Origin: an uncultured Clostridia bacterium
Lineage (GTDB): Bacteria; Bacillota; Clostridia; Saccharofermentanales; Saccharofermentanaceae
Assembly (NCBI GenBank): GCA_937876985.1
Contig: CALEFT010000003.1
Coordinates: forward strand, 1 to 47,051
Direction of reading: 5' to 3'
DNA length: 47,051 nucleotides
The notes below the pieces were generated by a model, which was not told where the DNA came from, did not search any database, and saw nothing but the letters and a program-made list of their open reading frames with translations. The translations under genes and the position numbers were made by a program. The number at the start of each line of letters is the position of its first letter. The stretch's first letter is position 1. Shown in pieces: positions 7,928 to 16,620 of the stretch.

Positions 7928-8326
7928 ATGAGCAAGATGGAAGAAGTTATTAGGAAGTATTTTCGATGCTGGTTGGATAAAGATGGCGATGTGGTGGAAG
8001 AGATTTTCAGCGACGATGTTGTATATAGTGAGTGTTATGGACCCGTGTATAAGGGTAAAATGCAGGTGATTATGTGGTTTCATGATTGGAATCAGAAGGG
8101 GAGTGTTTTGCAGTGGGATGTGAAGCGCGTGGTTGTCTCTGGGAATACTGCTGTGGTGGAGTGGTATTTTAAGTGTGAGTATGAGGGTAATGTGGATGGA
8201 TTTGATGGGGTTACTATTGCTGAGTTTGATGCGGATATGAAGATTTGTGAGTTGAAAGAGTTTCAGTCGAAGGCGGAGCATTATTATCCGTACGGGGAGA
8301 GGATTACGCTTGGTGGGGATGATTGA
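7928..8326 (+). CDS. SnoaL/NTF2-like fold protein
   Basis: The product (132 residues from the ATG at 7928) has the cone-fold pattern of SnoaL/NTF2-like proteins: helix MEEVIRKYFRCWLDKDGDVVEEIFSDDV, YSECYGPVYKGKMQVIMWFHDW, and strands VLQWDVKRVVVSGNTAVVEWYF and FDGVTIAEFDADMKICELKEFQSK. Members are small cytosolic enzymes or ligand-binding proteins, so no substrate can be given. The start at 7928 follows GAAGGAA (7914-7920); a longer frame from 7847 lacks a ribosome site. The first 80 bases of the frame may be leader. Confidence 0.8.
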   Translation: MSKMEEVIRKYFRCWLDKDGDVVEEIFSDDVVYSECYGPVYKGKMQVIMWFHDWNQKGSVLQWDVKRVVVSGNTAVVEWYFKCEYEGNVDGFDGVTIAEFDADMKICELKEFQSKAEHYYPYGERITLGGDD

Positions 8327-8658
8327 GGGCGTGTCCGAGGTTTGGTGATAAGAGCGAGGAGTAGCTTGCGAGGGTGGCGGAACTTTGGTACCGCGTGGGG
8401 TGGCGTGATAGTGTGCTGCCTTGGGAGGGGATACGCTGTGCGTGGTGTTCAGAGGAAGAGTGTGAGATGCTGAGGAAGACTTTCTGGGAGAAGGAGAGGA
8501 ATTTGGGACTTTTGTAAACATTGGGGTTGGATGGTTGAGTGATTTGGTATATTAAATTGATATATTTCACTGAAACTTGCTATTATAAGTTGAAAGAAGT
8601 TGATAAAATAGCGATGTATGAAGCACAGCATAATTAGATTGTGTGGAGGGGCTAGTTT
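8327..8658. other. Intergenic region before the zinc-ribbon gene cluster
   Basis: The first 190 bases are unusually G-rich on the plus strand. They include a 47-codon open frame from a GTG at 8374 to a TAA at 8515-8517, rich in Trp and Cys (contains VLPWEGIRCAWCSEEECEM); it may be a small gene or a decayed tail. The rest is AT-rich and carries the promoter at 8557-8586. Confidence 0.4.
8557..8586 (+). promoter_or_regulatory. Promoter of the zinc-ribbon gene cluster
   Basis: TTGATA (8557-8562), an 18-base spacer and TATTAT (8581-8586) stand about 70 bases upstream of the ATG at 8659. The four following genes are close together on one strand, so this may drive the whole run. Confidence 0.5.
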
Positions 8659-9300
8659 ATGGGGTATAAGATTGTTAGGGTTGAGTGTCCGAATTGTGCG
8701 GCTACGAATCTGGTGGATGTTAATGGCGACGATTTGTGGAAGTGCAATTATTGTGGGGCTTTTTTGAAGAGTGACGCTTCTAAGGAAGGCGAGAATGAGT
8801 TGGGAACGACGGATTTGGTGCAGCTATACTTGTCTTTGCTTGGGCAGGGGAAAGAAGTGGAAGCGTATTTTGTGCTGGAGAAGATTAAGCTTCTTCTTGG
8901 AAGGACGCCTTATTTCTATTATTTGTTGATGTTTTATGAGCTTCGTGGAGCAAGTGAAGAAGAGATGCTTGGCGATGAGTTTTTGCTTACGAAATTGGAT
9001 GCGATTTTGGTGGAGAAGAAAAAGAGTGGTATCCGTAACGTGTCGGAGGAGATGTTGGTAGCACAGATTGACAAGTCTTTTGAGAGGAATTTGTTGATGG
9101 CTATAAGGAAGGCTTCGGATGAAGATGAGAAGAAGCGTTATGTGGAATTTAGGGATAAATACATACAGAAAATGGTTGAGATGCTTAAGGCTCGTAGTGG
9201 GGGCAAAGGCGTGGCGGAACTTAAGAACAGTGTAATTAAGGGATTAGGTATTTGGTTACATAATAGAAGTGCTAGGCGTGCACGTGGTAAGAAGGATTGA
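8659..9300 (+). CDS. Zinc-ribbon/helical-domain protein, paralog 1 (soluble, short)
   Basis: The protein (213 residues) begins with a zinc ribbon: CPNC at residues 10-13 and CNYC at 29-32. A helical domain follows, with the family blocks YFYYLLMFYEL, SEEEMLGDEF and SFERNLLMAIRKASDEDEKKRYVEFRDKYIQKMVE. Unlike its paralogs it stops soon after, with a basic tail (HNRSARRARGKKD) and no membrane segment. I know no name for this family. The ribosome site GGAGGGG is strong. It is the first gene of the cluster; the next starts 11 bases after its stop. Confidence 0.85.
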   Translation: MGYKIVRVECPNCAATNLVDVNGDDLWKCNYCGAFLKSDASKEGENELGTTDLVQLYLSLLGQGKEVEAYFVLEKIKLLLGRTPYFYYLLMFYELRGASEEEMLGDEFLLTKLDAILVEKKKSGIRNVSEEMLVAQIDKSFERNLLMAIRKASDEDEKKRYVEFRDKYIQKMVEMLKARSGGKGVAELKNSVIKGLGIWLHNRSARRARGKKD

Positions 9301-9311
9301 GGATGTAAGAA

Positions 9312-10430
9312 ATGCAGATTGTAAGAATTAGTTGTCCGAATTGTGCGGCTCTTAATAAATTTGATGTTGATGTTAGACACGCATGGACTTGTGAGTTCTG
9401 TGGTGCGGTGATTGTCAATGAAGAGACTAAGCGTGATGGTGATTTGCCTGGACTTAAGGAGCTTGAAGTAAAGCTTTTCGAGCAGGTGAAGGCGAGGAAG
9501 TTCGCGAAGGCGAAGGATACGCTTCATAATATTGGTGTTTTGTATAAGAAGAATGCGACATACTACTATGCGAGTATGCTGATAGATATGTGCGCGACGA
9601 GCGAAGAAGAGATGCTAAGTGATTCTTATATAGAGAAGAGACTTAACGCTTATATGGTTAAGAACAAGGTTGCAACGATTGGGATTCCAGATGATGGACT
9701 TACCATTTTGGTAAGTAATTCTTTCAAGGATAATCTTGATGTGGCGATTAGGCTTGCTGAAGGTGAGGAGAAGAAGAGGTATTCTGAATTCAAAACAAGA
9801 TATACGGAGCGGATGATTGAGGTGCATAAGACTATGATGCAGGAATTGTGTGATAGGCTTATGCGTGAGGTGGAAATAATCGATAGAAGCAGTGAAGATG
9901 CAATACATCACCTGATTGCTTACGATGAGCATTTTACAAAAATGAGAGTGTCCTTCAGTGTAGAGTCGTACCGTAAGAGAATAGATGAGTTATTCGAGGA
10001 AGTAGATAAAACTTACAAGGCAACAAAGAAGGTTGTATATTTGCCTTCGATTTTGCTTGGTATTATGGTGGTGCTATTCGCGTTTAGGCTCGTTAGTGCA
10101 GGACTGATAATGGCGGTGCTTGCGATTGCTAGTATGGTGTTTGTTCGTGTGAAGTTTCCGATGCAGAAGAGTAACTCAACGAAGGTGAATTTGATTAGCA
10201 TTGGCGTTGCTTTTGTTGCAGTTTTCATTTTATTGGGTGGACTAGGCTTTGTGTTTGATAATTTGATATTGTCAGAGGCGATAATTATGATTATTTCATA
10301 TCCTGTAGTATACATTTTCTTGCTCTCAAGTGTGGATCTCAGCTATAAGAAGAATCCGTATGCTAGGTATAAGCCATATGATCCTAACGATAAGAAATTG
10401 TTAGAAATATACAAGAAGGGTAAGATTTGA
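9312..10430 (+). CDS. Zinc-ribbon/helical-domain membrane protein, paralog 2
   Basis: Zinc ribbon with CPNC (residues 8-11) and CEFC (27-30), then an acidic spacer and a helical domain with YYYASMLIDM, SEEEMLSDSY and SFKDNLDVAIRLAEGEEKKRYSEFKTRYTERMIEVH. A further helical stretch leads to two pairs of hydrophobic segments near residues 238-275 and 290-345. The C-terminal tail is basic and rich in Tyr/Lys. The plan suggests a cytosolic metal-binding and helical sensor or scaffold anchored by C-terminal membrane helices. Function unknown. It is closely spaced with its neighbours in a probable operon. Confidence 0.85.
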   Translation: MQIVRISCPNCAALNKFDVDVRHAWTCEFCGAVIVNEETKRDGDLPGLKELEVKLFEQVKARKFAKAKDTLHNIGVLYKKNATYYYASMLIDMCATSEEEMLSDSYIEKRLNAYMVKNKVATIGIPDDGLTILVSNSFKDNLDVAIRLAEGEEKKRYSEFKTRYTERMIEVHKTMMQELCDRLMREVEIIDRSSEDAIHHLIAYDEHFTKMRVSFSVESYRKRIDELFEEVDKTYKATKKVVYLPSILLGIMVVLFAFRLVSAGLIMAVLAIASMVFVRVKFPMQKSNSTKVNLISIGVAFVAVFILLGGLGFVFDNLILSEAIIMIISYPVVYIFLLSSVDLSYKKNPYARYKPYDPNDKKLLEIYKKGKI

Positions 10431-10495
10431 TAGAATTGATTGAGTAGAGTGAAGTTTGGTAGTGGATTGGGACGTGCTTTTCGAGGGGGAGAAGG

Positions 10496-11482
10496 ATGCA
10501 AGAAGAACAGTTGGAGAAATTGGAGTGTCCGGATGTTAAGGTGACTAATCTTGAGAAGGTTTTCTTCGCTGATATTAGTAAACATGATTTTGAGAGGGCG
10601 GCTGGTGTCTTGAAGAAGATCAAGTCGTCTTATGGTGATAGGCCTAGATATCAATATTTGGCGATGCTCTGTAAGCTTAAGGCGACGGGTGAGGATGAGA
10701 TTTATAGTGATGAGTTTTTGTATGAGAAGGTAGAAACGTACGTTCTTCGTAATTGCAAGAATTCTGATAAGCTATCAAAGGCGGCGGTGGAAGAGTCGAT
10801 AGAATCTTTTATGAAGGATAATTTGATGAAGGCGATAGATGGTTCTGAGGGCGAGGAGCGCGATTTCTATGTTGCTATCAAGGACAAGTTCATCAGCCAA
10901 TATTTTGAAGTTTATGATGCGTATGTTGATTCCTACTGCGATAAGCTTGTTAGTGAGGCGGAGTCGATAGATGTGATGAAATCATATAATTCGATGAGGA
11001 TTATCAAGAATTGGTATCTTGTTAACTCCGTTTGTGCCGATGAGAGAGGGGTTCTTAAGGATTACAAGGAACGAGCTTCGAAGAAGGCGAAGGAATTGGT
11101 GTTGAATCAGTCTCTTCTTTGTTTGTTGATGCTTGTTCCTGCGTCGCTACTTCTGGTGGCATTTATCTTGATGCTATTAGACTTTATTTTGTTGGCGAGC
11201 TGGTTTGTTGTTTTTGCTATATGTGCTGAGGTGATAATGCTTATTCTGGTGCCGTGTCTATTAGGCGTTCAGCTTGTGGTTTTCTCGGTGCTGGATTGGC
11301 TTACGATTATGATTGGTAGTATATATAACGGATATATTCCGATTATTATTTTCGCGATAGTTTCTGCGGTGGTAATACTTATGGGAGTTGGAATTGTATG
11401 TGTTGCGAATGTTGATATGATAAAATCATTTGCAAAGATGGTTCTTGATATTAGAGCGCAGAAGAAACGAATGTATTTATAA
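10496..11482 (+). CDS. Helical-domain membrane protein, paralog 3 (zinc ribbon lost)
   Basis: The 328-residue protein starts MQEEQLEKLECPDVKVTNLEKVF: only the first half-motif ECP of the zinc ribbon remains, fused straight to the helical domain. That domain keeps the family blocks YQYLAMLCKL, EDEIYSDEF and SFMKDNLMKAIDGSEGEERDFYVAIKDKF. The C-terminal third has three or four long hydrophobic segments (about residues 203-265 and 275-310). GAGGGGG at 10484-10490 is the ribosome site, and one exact copy of the over-represented decamer (10476-10485) overlaps it. The missing ribbon suggests loss of metal or nucleic-acid binding in this member. Confidence 0.85.
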   Translation: MQEEQLEKLECPDVKVTNLEKVFFADISKHDFERAAGVLKKIKSSYGDRPRYQYLAMLCKLKATGEDEIYSDEFLYEKVETYVLRNCKNSDKLSKAAVEESIESFMKDNLMKAIDGSEGEERDFYVAIKDKFISQYFEVYDAYVDSYCDKLVSEAESIDVMKSYNSMRIIKNWYLVNSVCADERGVLKDYKERASKKAKELVLNQSLLCLLMLVPASLLLVAFILMLLDFILLASWFVVFAICAEVIMLILVPCLLGVQLVVFSVLDWLTIMIGSIYNGYIPIIIFAIVSAVVILMGVGIVCVANVDMIKSFAKMVLDIRAQKKRMYL

Positions 11483-11564
11483 TAATTGATGCGGTTGTTA
11501 TGATTGCTGTGATTGTTGAAATTCAGGAATTGTTGTAATTGGATGAAGAAGGGGCAGGGATAAA

Positions 11565-12662
11565 ATGGAGAAGAAGATAGTAAAGATTGAATGTCCGAAT
11601 TGTGCGGCGACGGAATTAGTTGATATAAATGGAGAGAAATTGCTTAAATGTTCTTTCTGTGGTGCTACACTTTTATCACACGTTGGAGAACTTCAAAGTA
11701 AGTTCGTTGTTGTTTCTGATTTGGAGCAGGATCTTTTCGAGAAGATAAAGAAGAAAAAATTCGAGGATGCGAAGTATATTCTTAACAAATTGAAGGAGCT
11801 AGACGGTAAGAGGTCTATTCATTATTATGCGCAGATGTTCATAGATTTTGGTGTTGGAAGCCATGAGGAAATGATGAGCTACGAGTTCCAGAAAAGTAGG
11901 CTTGAGGAGCTTCTTAGGCGCAAGAATTTGCTAAAGATTGGACTTACTGATGAGGAAATAAATACGGCGGTAAGAAATAGCTTCGTGGGAAATCTTAATA
12001 TGGCGATTTTGATTGCAGAGGACGAGGAGACGAAGGCGCAGTATTCGGCGATCAGAAATGAATATACGGAAAGAATGCTGAAGATGCATAACAAGCTGAT
12101 GACCTTGGTTTGTGAGGAACTCAAGGAGAAGATTTGTGGTGTTAAAGCATATGATGAGAATGCGGTAAGGGCACTTACTGTGTATAACAGGCGACTTTCT
12201 ATGGTTAGAGGTAATTTTGACAAGAGTGAGTACCAGGAATTGATAAAGACAAGACTAAAAGAAGTGAAAAGAAAGCAGTTGCCGGGTAAGATTTTTTTGT
12301 TTTTGCCACCTGTTTTGGCGGTGTTTGCTTTCGTTGAGATAGTCTTGGGATACATTCTATTATCGTGGTTACTCGTAGTGATAGACATTGGTTTGATGAT
12401 TCTGTTTGCAAAGCTTTATACGCATATGAATTATGCGCAAAAAATAGTGAATGCAATCACTATCATATGGTACATAGCAGGTTTGTTGCTTTATTTCCAA
12501 GTGGTTGATGGGGGTGTGTTGATATTCTTTGCGATTGTTGCGATAATTTTGTATTCAGCCGCGATGAATATGCTCAATGAGAATCCGGATGAGTACTATA
12601 GTGGGCCAAAGCCTAGGGCAAAGAAATCGGAATATGTGATTAACAAGGATGATAAACTATAA
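11565..12662 (+). CDS. Zinc-ribbon/helical-domain membrane protein, paralog 4
   Basis: The zinc ribbon (CPNC at residues 10-13, CSFC at 29-32) is almost identical in its first half to paralog 1, including ECPNCAAT. The helical domain has HYYAQMFIDF, SHEEMMSYEF and SFVGNLNMAILIAEDEETKAQYSAIRNEYTERMLKMH. After a coiled stretch there are four hydrophobic segments between about residues 244 and 335, and a charged tail. It is 365 residues long, closest in plan to the gene at 9312. The ATG at 11565 follows GGGGCAGGGA. It is 32 bases upstream of the PARG gene, so the two may be cotranscribed. Confidence 0.85.
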   Translation: MEKKIVKIECPNCAATELVDINGEKLLKCSFCGATLLSHVGELQSKFVVVSDLEQDLFEKIKKKKFEDAKYILNKLKELDGKRSIHYYAQMFIDFGVGSHEEMMSYEFQKSRLEELLRRKNLLKIGLTDEEINTAVRNSFVGNLNMAILIAEDEETKAQYSAIRNEYTERMLKMHNKLMTLVCEELKEKICGVKAYDENAVRALTVYNRRLSMVRGNFDKSEYQELIKTRLKEVKRKQLPGKIFLFLPPVLAVFAFVEIVLGYILLSWLLVVIDIGLMILFAKLYTHMNYAQKIVNAITIIWYIAGLLLYFQVVDGGVLIFFAIVAIILYSAAMNMLNENPDEYYSGPKPRAKKSEYVINKDDKL

Positions 12663-12694
12663 ATAATTAGCCATTAGTTATTAGGACGAAGAAT

Positions 12695-13495
12695 ATGGAC
12701 AGAATTAGAATTGCAAGAGAGACATTGAAGGTGCTGGAAAAAGGCGAATATATTGCTGCTAACGAAGTAGTGAAATTGCCTATGGATTCGTATAAGGAAG
12801 TAATTGTTATTACTCCAAGTGTTGGTGAAGAGCTACTTAGCAAGGATATGGAATCGGCTTCTAATCAGATGTGCAATATCGTGATCACTACTGAAGATTC
12901 GCTTGAAGCAGGAATTCGATATGAGGATGTGCTAGTGATGAATTTTGCAAATGCGCATAAGGCTGGAGGAGGTTTTCTTGGAGGAGCGAGAGCGCAGGAA
13001 GAAGAAATCTGCAGAAGAAGTACTCTATATGCATCAATTGCATCCGATAAGGCAAAGGAAATGTATCGCTATAACAACTCACACTTAAGCAGTGTGGAAT
13101 CTGACTATATGCTAATCTCACCTAATGTTTATGTGTGGAGAGATGTTGGTACTTATGAGCCACGTTGTGCTCCAAAGAAGGTTGGAGTCGTTACAGTTCC
13201 AGCACCAAATAGGCGTGGGGCAGCGATGCTTGCGTCAAAGGAATTGATTGTAGATACATTTGAAAGGCGTATAAGAATAATGCTTAAGGCAGCAATTGGT
13301 TACGGTTACAAGAATCTCGTGCTTGGTGCATGGGGATGTGGTGCCTTCGGAAATGATCCGACAATGGTTGCAAATTGCTTCAAGAAAGTAATTATTGAAG
13401 AGGGATTAGGCTTCTTCTTCGATGAGATTTGCTTCGCGATATATGGCTCAGAGGATGGTAGAAATATTACTGCGTGGCGTGAGGTAATGACATGA
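12695..13495 (+). CDS. Bacterial-type poly(ADP-ribose) glycohydrolase (TIGR02452 family)
   Basis: The 266-residue protein carries the macrodomain-fold PARG signature: VLVMNFANAHKAGGGFLGG followed by ARAQEEEICRRSTLY, with the GGG at residues 91-93 and the catalytic QEE at 101-103. Further conserved pieces are YMLISPNVYVWRD, the strand VGVVTVPAPNRR and NLVLGAWGCGAFGNDP. The family removes ADP-ribose from proteins or nucleic acids in the cytosol. Length is usual for the bacterial form. Its stop overlaps the start of the AraC gene (ATGA), indicating translational coupling. Placement after four zinc-ribbon genes may link them to ADP-ribosylation, but that is inference. Confidence 0.9.
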   Translation: MDRIRIARETLKVLEKGEYIAANEVVKLPMDSYKEVIVITPSVGEELLSKDMESASNQMCNIVITTEDSLEAGIRYEDVLVMNFANAHKAGGGFLGGARAQEEEICRRSTLYASIASDKAKEMYRYNNSHLSSVESDYMLISPNVYVWRDVGTYEPRCAPKKVGVVTVPAPNRRGAAMLASKELIVDTFERRIRIMLKAAIGYGYKNLVLGAWGCGAFGNDPTMVANCFKKVIIEEGLGFFFDEICFAIYGSEDGRNITAWREVMT

Positions 13496-14463
13496 CAAAG
13501 GAATTGTTTACTAGAAGCTACGACAAGGAATGGGGAAGAATAGTAAATATCTTCGTCGATAGATGTGAGGGTGTATCAGTTTATATAAATGATGATAGTA
13601 CATATAAGATTCTGGCATTAGATGAAGGTACGTTGATTATTAGGTATAAGGATAGAGAAAAACTTCTCGTAGCGCCTGCAGTGGTGCTTCTTACGGAAAA
13701 AGAGGTGCTTTTCGAGGTGGGTGAAAAGAAGATTCATACTACGACAGTTTACTTGAAGCCAACAGAGATTCGAGACGAGTTTACTTTGGATAGGTTAGCT
13801 AGCGGCGAGTTCGAGTACGAGCGCGGAAAGTCGATTTTCCAGGACTATTTGCTGGTTAGGCCGTTTGAGAGAGATGAGTACGAGAACAACACGATAGTGC
13901 TTCCTGGAATAGCGGCGTATGATAGAATTGTCAAGATAATTGGGCTTATGGAGGGCGAGCTAGTTGGGCAGAAGGATGGATACTGGCCTTGCAGGAGTAG
14001 GTCCTACCTGATTGAACTACTAAGCTTCATTGGATATGTGTGCGCGAGACCGTTGCCGGATTCTATGTTGAATTCTGCGGTAGATACACAGGTGGTATCG
14101 GATTTGTGTGTCGTGTATTCGGGTGCGAACGAATCGAACGCGGACAAGGAATTAGGGCGAATCGTGCAATACCTAAGTATGCATATTGGAGACAAGGTAA
14201 AGCTAGAAGATCTGATGCGAGAATTCTCGATGAATCGCAATCAGATTAATGAACTGTTCGTTAGAAATACGTCGATGACGTGGCTTGCGTATTTTACTAG
14301 AATGAAGATAAATCTTGCCCAGATTATGCTTGCAGAGACAGAACTCCAGGTGGCAGAGATTGGAAACCGAGTTGGATATGATGACGCGAACTATTTCGTG
14401 AAGGTATTCAAGAAGGCTACTGGCGTATCACCGACGAAGTATAGGGATGTTTTTATGAAGTAA
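13492..14463 (+). CDS. AraC-family transcriptional regulator
   Basis: The 323-residue protein has a cupin-like N-terminal sensor (strands such as YKILALDEGTLIIRYKDREKLLVAPAVVLLTEKEVLF) and a C-terminal AraC double helix-turn-helix from about residue 223: LEDLMREFSMNRNQINELFVRNTSMTWLAYFTRMKINLAQIMLAETE, then VAEIGNRVGYDDANYFVKVFKKATGVSPTKYRD. It overlaps the PARG gene by four bases and probably controls this cluster, perhaps in response to a small ligand. One exact decamer copy lies at 13707-13716. Confidence 0.9.
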   Translation: MTKELFTRSYDKEWGRIVNIFVDRCEGVSVYINDDSTYKILALDEGTLIIRYKDREKLLVAPAVVLLTEKEVLFEVGEKKIHTTTVYLKPTEIRDEFTLDRLASGEFEYERGKSIFQDYLLVRPFERDEYENNTIVLPGIAAYDRIVKIIGLMEGELVGQKDGYWPCRSRSYLIELLSFIGYVCARPLPDSMLNSAVDTQVVSDLCVVYSGANESNADKELGRIVQYLSMHIGDKVKLEDLMREFSMNRNQINELFVRNTSMTWLAYFTRMKINLAQIMLAETELQVAEIGNRVGYDDANYFVKVFKKATGVSPTKYRDVFMK

Positions 14464-14620
14464 GTTAGTCTGGTTGATTTCAAATTGCAAAATGTGCAGA
14501 ATTTGCAGAAATTTGTGCGAATAATTCTATTTGTTACAAGCTCATAAATGCTAGTTTATTGTCATAATCATTATTCACAGAATTTATTGGATTTATGAGG
14601 TGAATTAGGAGGACAATACT

Positions 14621-15250
14621 ATGTGCAAAAGAATTGTTGGTTTGTTGTTTTTATTGGTGTTTATGTTAGGCATGGTAGCTTGTGCGTCTAATGAGGTACG
14701 AGAGACTTATGTAGAGAGTGTAGGCGAAGAGAGTACGGGTGCCGAGACGGTGGTTTCTGAGACGGAAGAAGTGGAAGGAAGAGATATTCTTAATGATGAT
14801 ACTATTCCAACATTTGAACTAACTTCTGAAGACTTAAATGATGGTGTTTGGGATTCGGAAATTACGAATACACTATTTGGGTCTAATGTGTCGCCTGAAC
14901 TTAGTTGGGAGCCGGTAGAGGGCGCAAGTAATTATGTGATTTATATGGTGGATTTGTCGGCCAGTTATTGGATTCATTGGAAAAGTAACAATGTTACAGA
15001 AACAAATTTGCCTCAAGGCTTCGAAGATGATTTGCACTATGTTGGTCCATATCCACCAAGTGGAACACACGAATATGTGATTTATGTGTTCGCACTAGCT
15101 GAGCCAGTCGAACGAATAGGTGGACTCATTAATGCTGCAAGTTACGACTTTAATGGTTATGTCAGGGATCTGGATATTGGGCCTGATGGCGCGGTAGGGA
15201 ACGTGCTTTCATATGGTGAACTTAGCGGAATTTATACTTATGGAGAGTAA
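14621..15250 (+). CDS. PEBP (YbhB/YbcL, Raf kinase inhibitor-like) lipoprotein
   Basis: The signal peptide ends with the lipobox MVAC (Cys21). A Glu-rich linker leads to a PEBP-like domain: IPTFELTSEDLNDG, FGSNVSPELSWEPVEGASNYVIYMVDL, a WIHWKSNNVTETNLPQGF block corresponding to the family's W-x-H-W region, and YVGPYPPSGTHEYVIYVFAL matching the usual G-P-x-P-P-x-G-x-H-x-Y. Family members bind anionic ligands in a small pocket; the bacterial role is unclear. Here it is attached to the outer membrane face. The AGGAGG ribosome site precedes ATG 14621. It stands alone between the AraC gene and a terminator. Confidence 0.88.
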   Translation: MCKRIVGLLFLLVFMLGMVACASNEVRETYVESVGEESTGAETVVSETEEVEGRDILNDDTIPTFELTSEDLNDGVWDSEITNTLFGSNVSPELSWEPVEGASNYVIYMVDLSASYWIHWKSNNVTETNLPQGFEDDLHYVGPYPPSGTHEYVIYVFALAEPVERIGGLINAASYDFNGYVRDLDIGPDGAVGNVLSYGELSGIYTYGE

Positions 15251-15256
15251 AAGAAT

Positions 15257-15290
15257 AGGACTGTCTCAATTTATTTGAGATGGTCCTTTT
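15257..15290 (+). terminator. Rho-independent terminator of the PEBP gene
   Basis: AGGACTGTCTCA (15257-15268) pairs with TGAGATGGTCCT (15276-15287), two G-U pairs included, followed by TTTT. Directly after it comes the 14-base palindrome CCTTTTCGAAAAGG (15285-15298). Confidence 0.8.
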
Positions 15291-15373
15291 CGAAAAGGGA
15301 AGATTTGATATAATTGAAATAGTATGTTGGAGGCTGAGATTGGCTGGTTTGAAGTGTTAATTGGGGTGTGGCT

Positions 15374-16438
15374 ATGGATATGAAGATTCTTAGCACTTGT
15401 CTAAGATGTGGTATTAGTGATTTGAATCCAGCGGTAAATAATGCTTGTCCGCGTTGTGGTGCTGAGCTTTATGATGACTCGGTTTATGTGCCAAGTGTTG
15501 CGAGTAATTTGCTTGATTGTGGTGCGTCCGATGATTCTGTGGCGGCTGCGGTAGTTGATGCGGACGAGATCGAGAGGGAGATTTTTGATGCGCTTGAACG
15601 TGGCGATTATGAGAAGGCGCAGGATGCTATCTCCCGGATAAAGCGCATTGAGGAAAAGAAACATAGGGGATATTTTGCACAGCTGCTATTAGATTATAAC
15701 TTGAGGAATCCTGAAGAGTTGTTGGATAAGGATTATATAAAAGCGAATGTTTATGTATATTTGCGAAGTAGCGAGAGGACTAGATACGGCATAAGTGAAA
15801 TTGTTTTGAGGAGCGAATCTAGTGCGATTTTCGAGAAGAACTTGGATAAGGCGATTTGTTATGCGACGAATATTGAGGACAAGCTTAAATACATCGAGTT
15901 CAAGGAGAAATATCTGAAGCTTAATGTTGAGGCGCAGAAGGAGATTCTGGAAAGACAGTTTGCGGAGATTGAGGCTGAGGTTAACTCGATTAATGCGAAG
16001 GAAAGGGGTAGCAGGTTAAAACTATCCTTGTGTGAATCGCGACTTGTGCCGCTTAAGGTGAGCAAAAGTAAATATCAAGTCCTCGCTAAGATTCGTGAAA
16101 AAAGGCAAAAATGCACAGAAGAGGTCATGAAGAATGTTCTGTTCTCGTTGTTTTATTTGTATGTAGGCGTGCTTCTTTCTGTGATGGTATTTTGTTGGGG
16201 GGATACTGTGCCATTAATACTAAGTGGAACTAGTTTTTCTATAATGGAGAATCCAGTGTTGCTTATTTTCCTGCTTATCTTATGTACCGCGTATGTTGGC
16301 GTCACATTGTATTACAAAAGAGATTTGTTGTACTATTATTTGGCCGTATGTGCGATTATACTTGTTCTAGATTCCATACTGGTAGGAGATACTGGAGACG
16401 TATTCACATTAATCGAGATGTTGGAGCCTTTTTATTAA
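15374..16438 (+). CDS. Zinc-ribbon/helical-domain membrane protein, paralog 5
   Basis: The ATG at 15374 is preferred over the in-frame GTG at 15368 because GGGGTG at 15363-15368 gives a proper ribosome site. The zinc ribbon is in a different register: CLRC, then CPRC about 16 residues later. The helical domain aligns with the other four (GYFAQLLLDY, NPEELLDKDY, IFEKNLDKAICYATNIEDKLKYIEFKEKYLKLNVEA). Three or four hydrophobic segments fill the last 100 residues. It is separated from the main cluster by the PARG, AraC and PEBP genes and has its own likely promoter (TATAAT at 15309-15314). Confidence 0.85.
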   Translation: MDMKILSTCLRCGISDLNPAVNNACPRCGAELYDDSVYVPSVASNLLDCGASDDSVAAAVVDADEIEREIFDALERGDYEKAQDAISRIKRIEEKKHRGYFAQLLLDYNLRNPEELLDKDYIKANVYVYLRSSERTRYGISEIVLRSESSAIFEKNLDKAICYATNIEDKLKYIEFKEKYLKLNVEAQKEILERQFAEIEAEVNSINAKERGSRLKLSLCESRLVPLKVSKSKYQVLAKIREKRQKCTEEVMKNVLFSLFYLYVGVLLSVMVFCWGDTVPLILSGTSFSIMENPVLLIFLLILCTAYVGVTLYYKRDLLYYYLAVCAIILVLDSILVGDTGDVFTLIEMLEPFY

Positions 16439-16620
16439 AAACTATCGTTGATTAATATTTTGGCGAGGGTGTTAGAGGCTAGACAAGTATTAAACAAGCG
16501 GAGTAAAGAGGATAGAAATTGAGAATAGCGTTGCTACCTTCATGGCAATTGTCTCGCTTTTAATAAACCAAGTTTCTACCTTAATAAATCAATCAAAACC
16601 ATAGACGAAAAGCAATATAA

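Noticed and set aside
8371..8396. T-box riboswitch, because GGTACCGCG matches the T-box core
   Set aside because: The preceding AGGGTGG is not joined to it in the normal way, no convincing stem I, antiterminator and terminator set follows, and no aminoacyl-tRNA or amino acid gene is downstream.
12888..13121. Minus-strand ORF inside the PARG gene
   Set aside because: Shadow of a conserved plus-strand enzyme; no ribosome site.
15285..15298. CCTTTTCGAAAAGG as a separate regulatory palindrome
   Set aside because: It occurs only twice (also 22688-22701), once inside a gene, and is best treated as a variant of the dispersed decamer.
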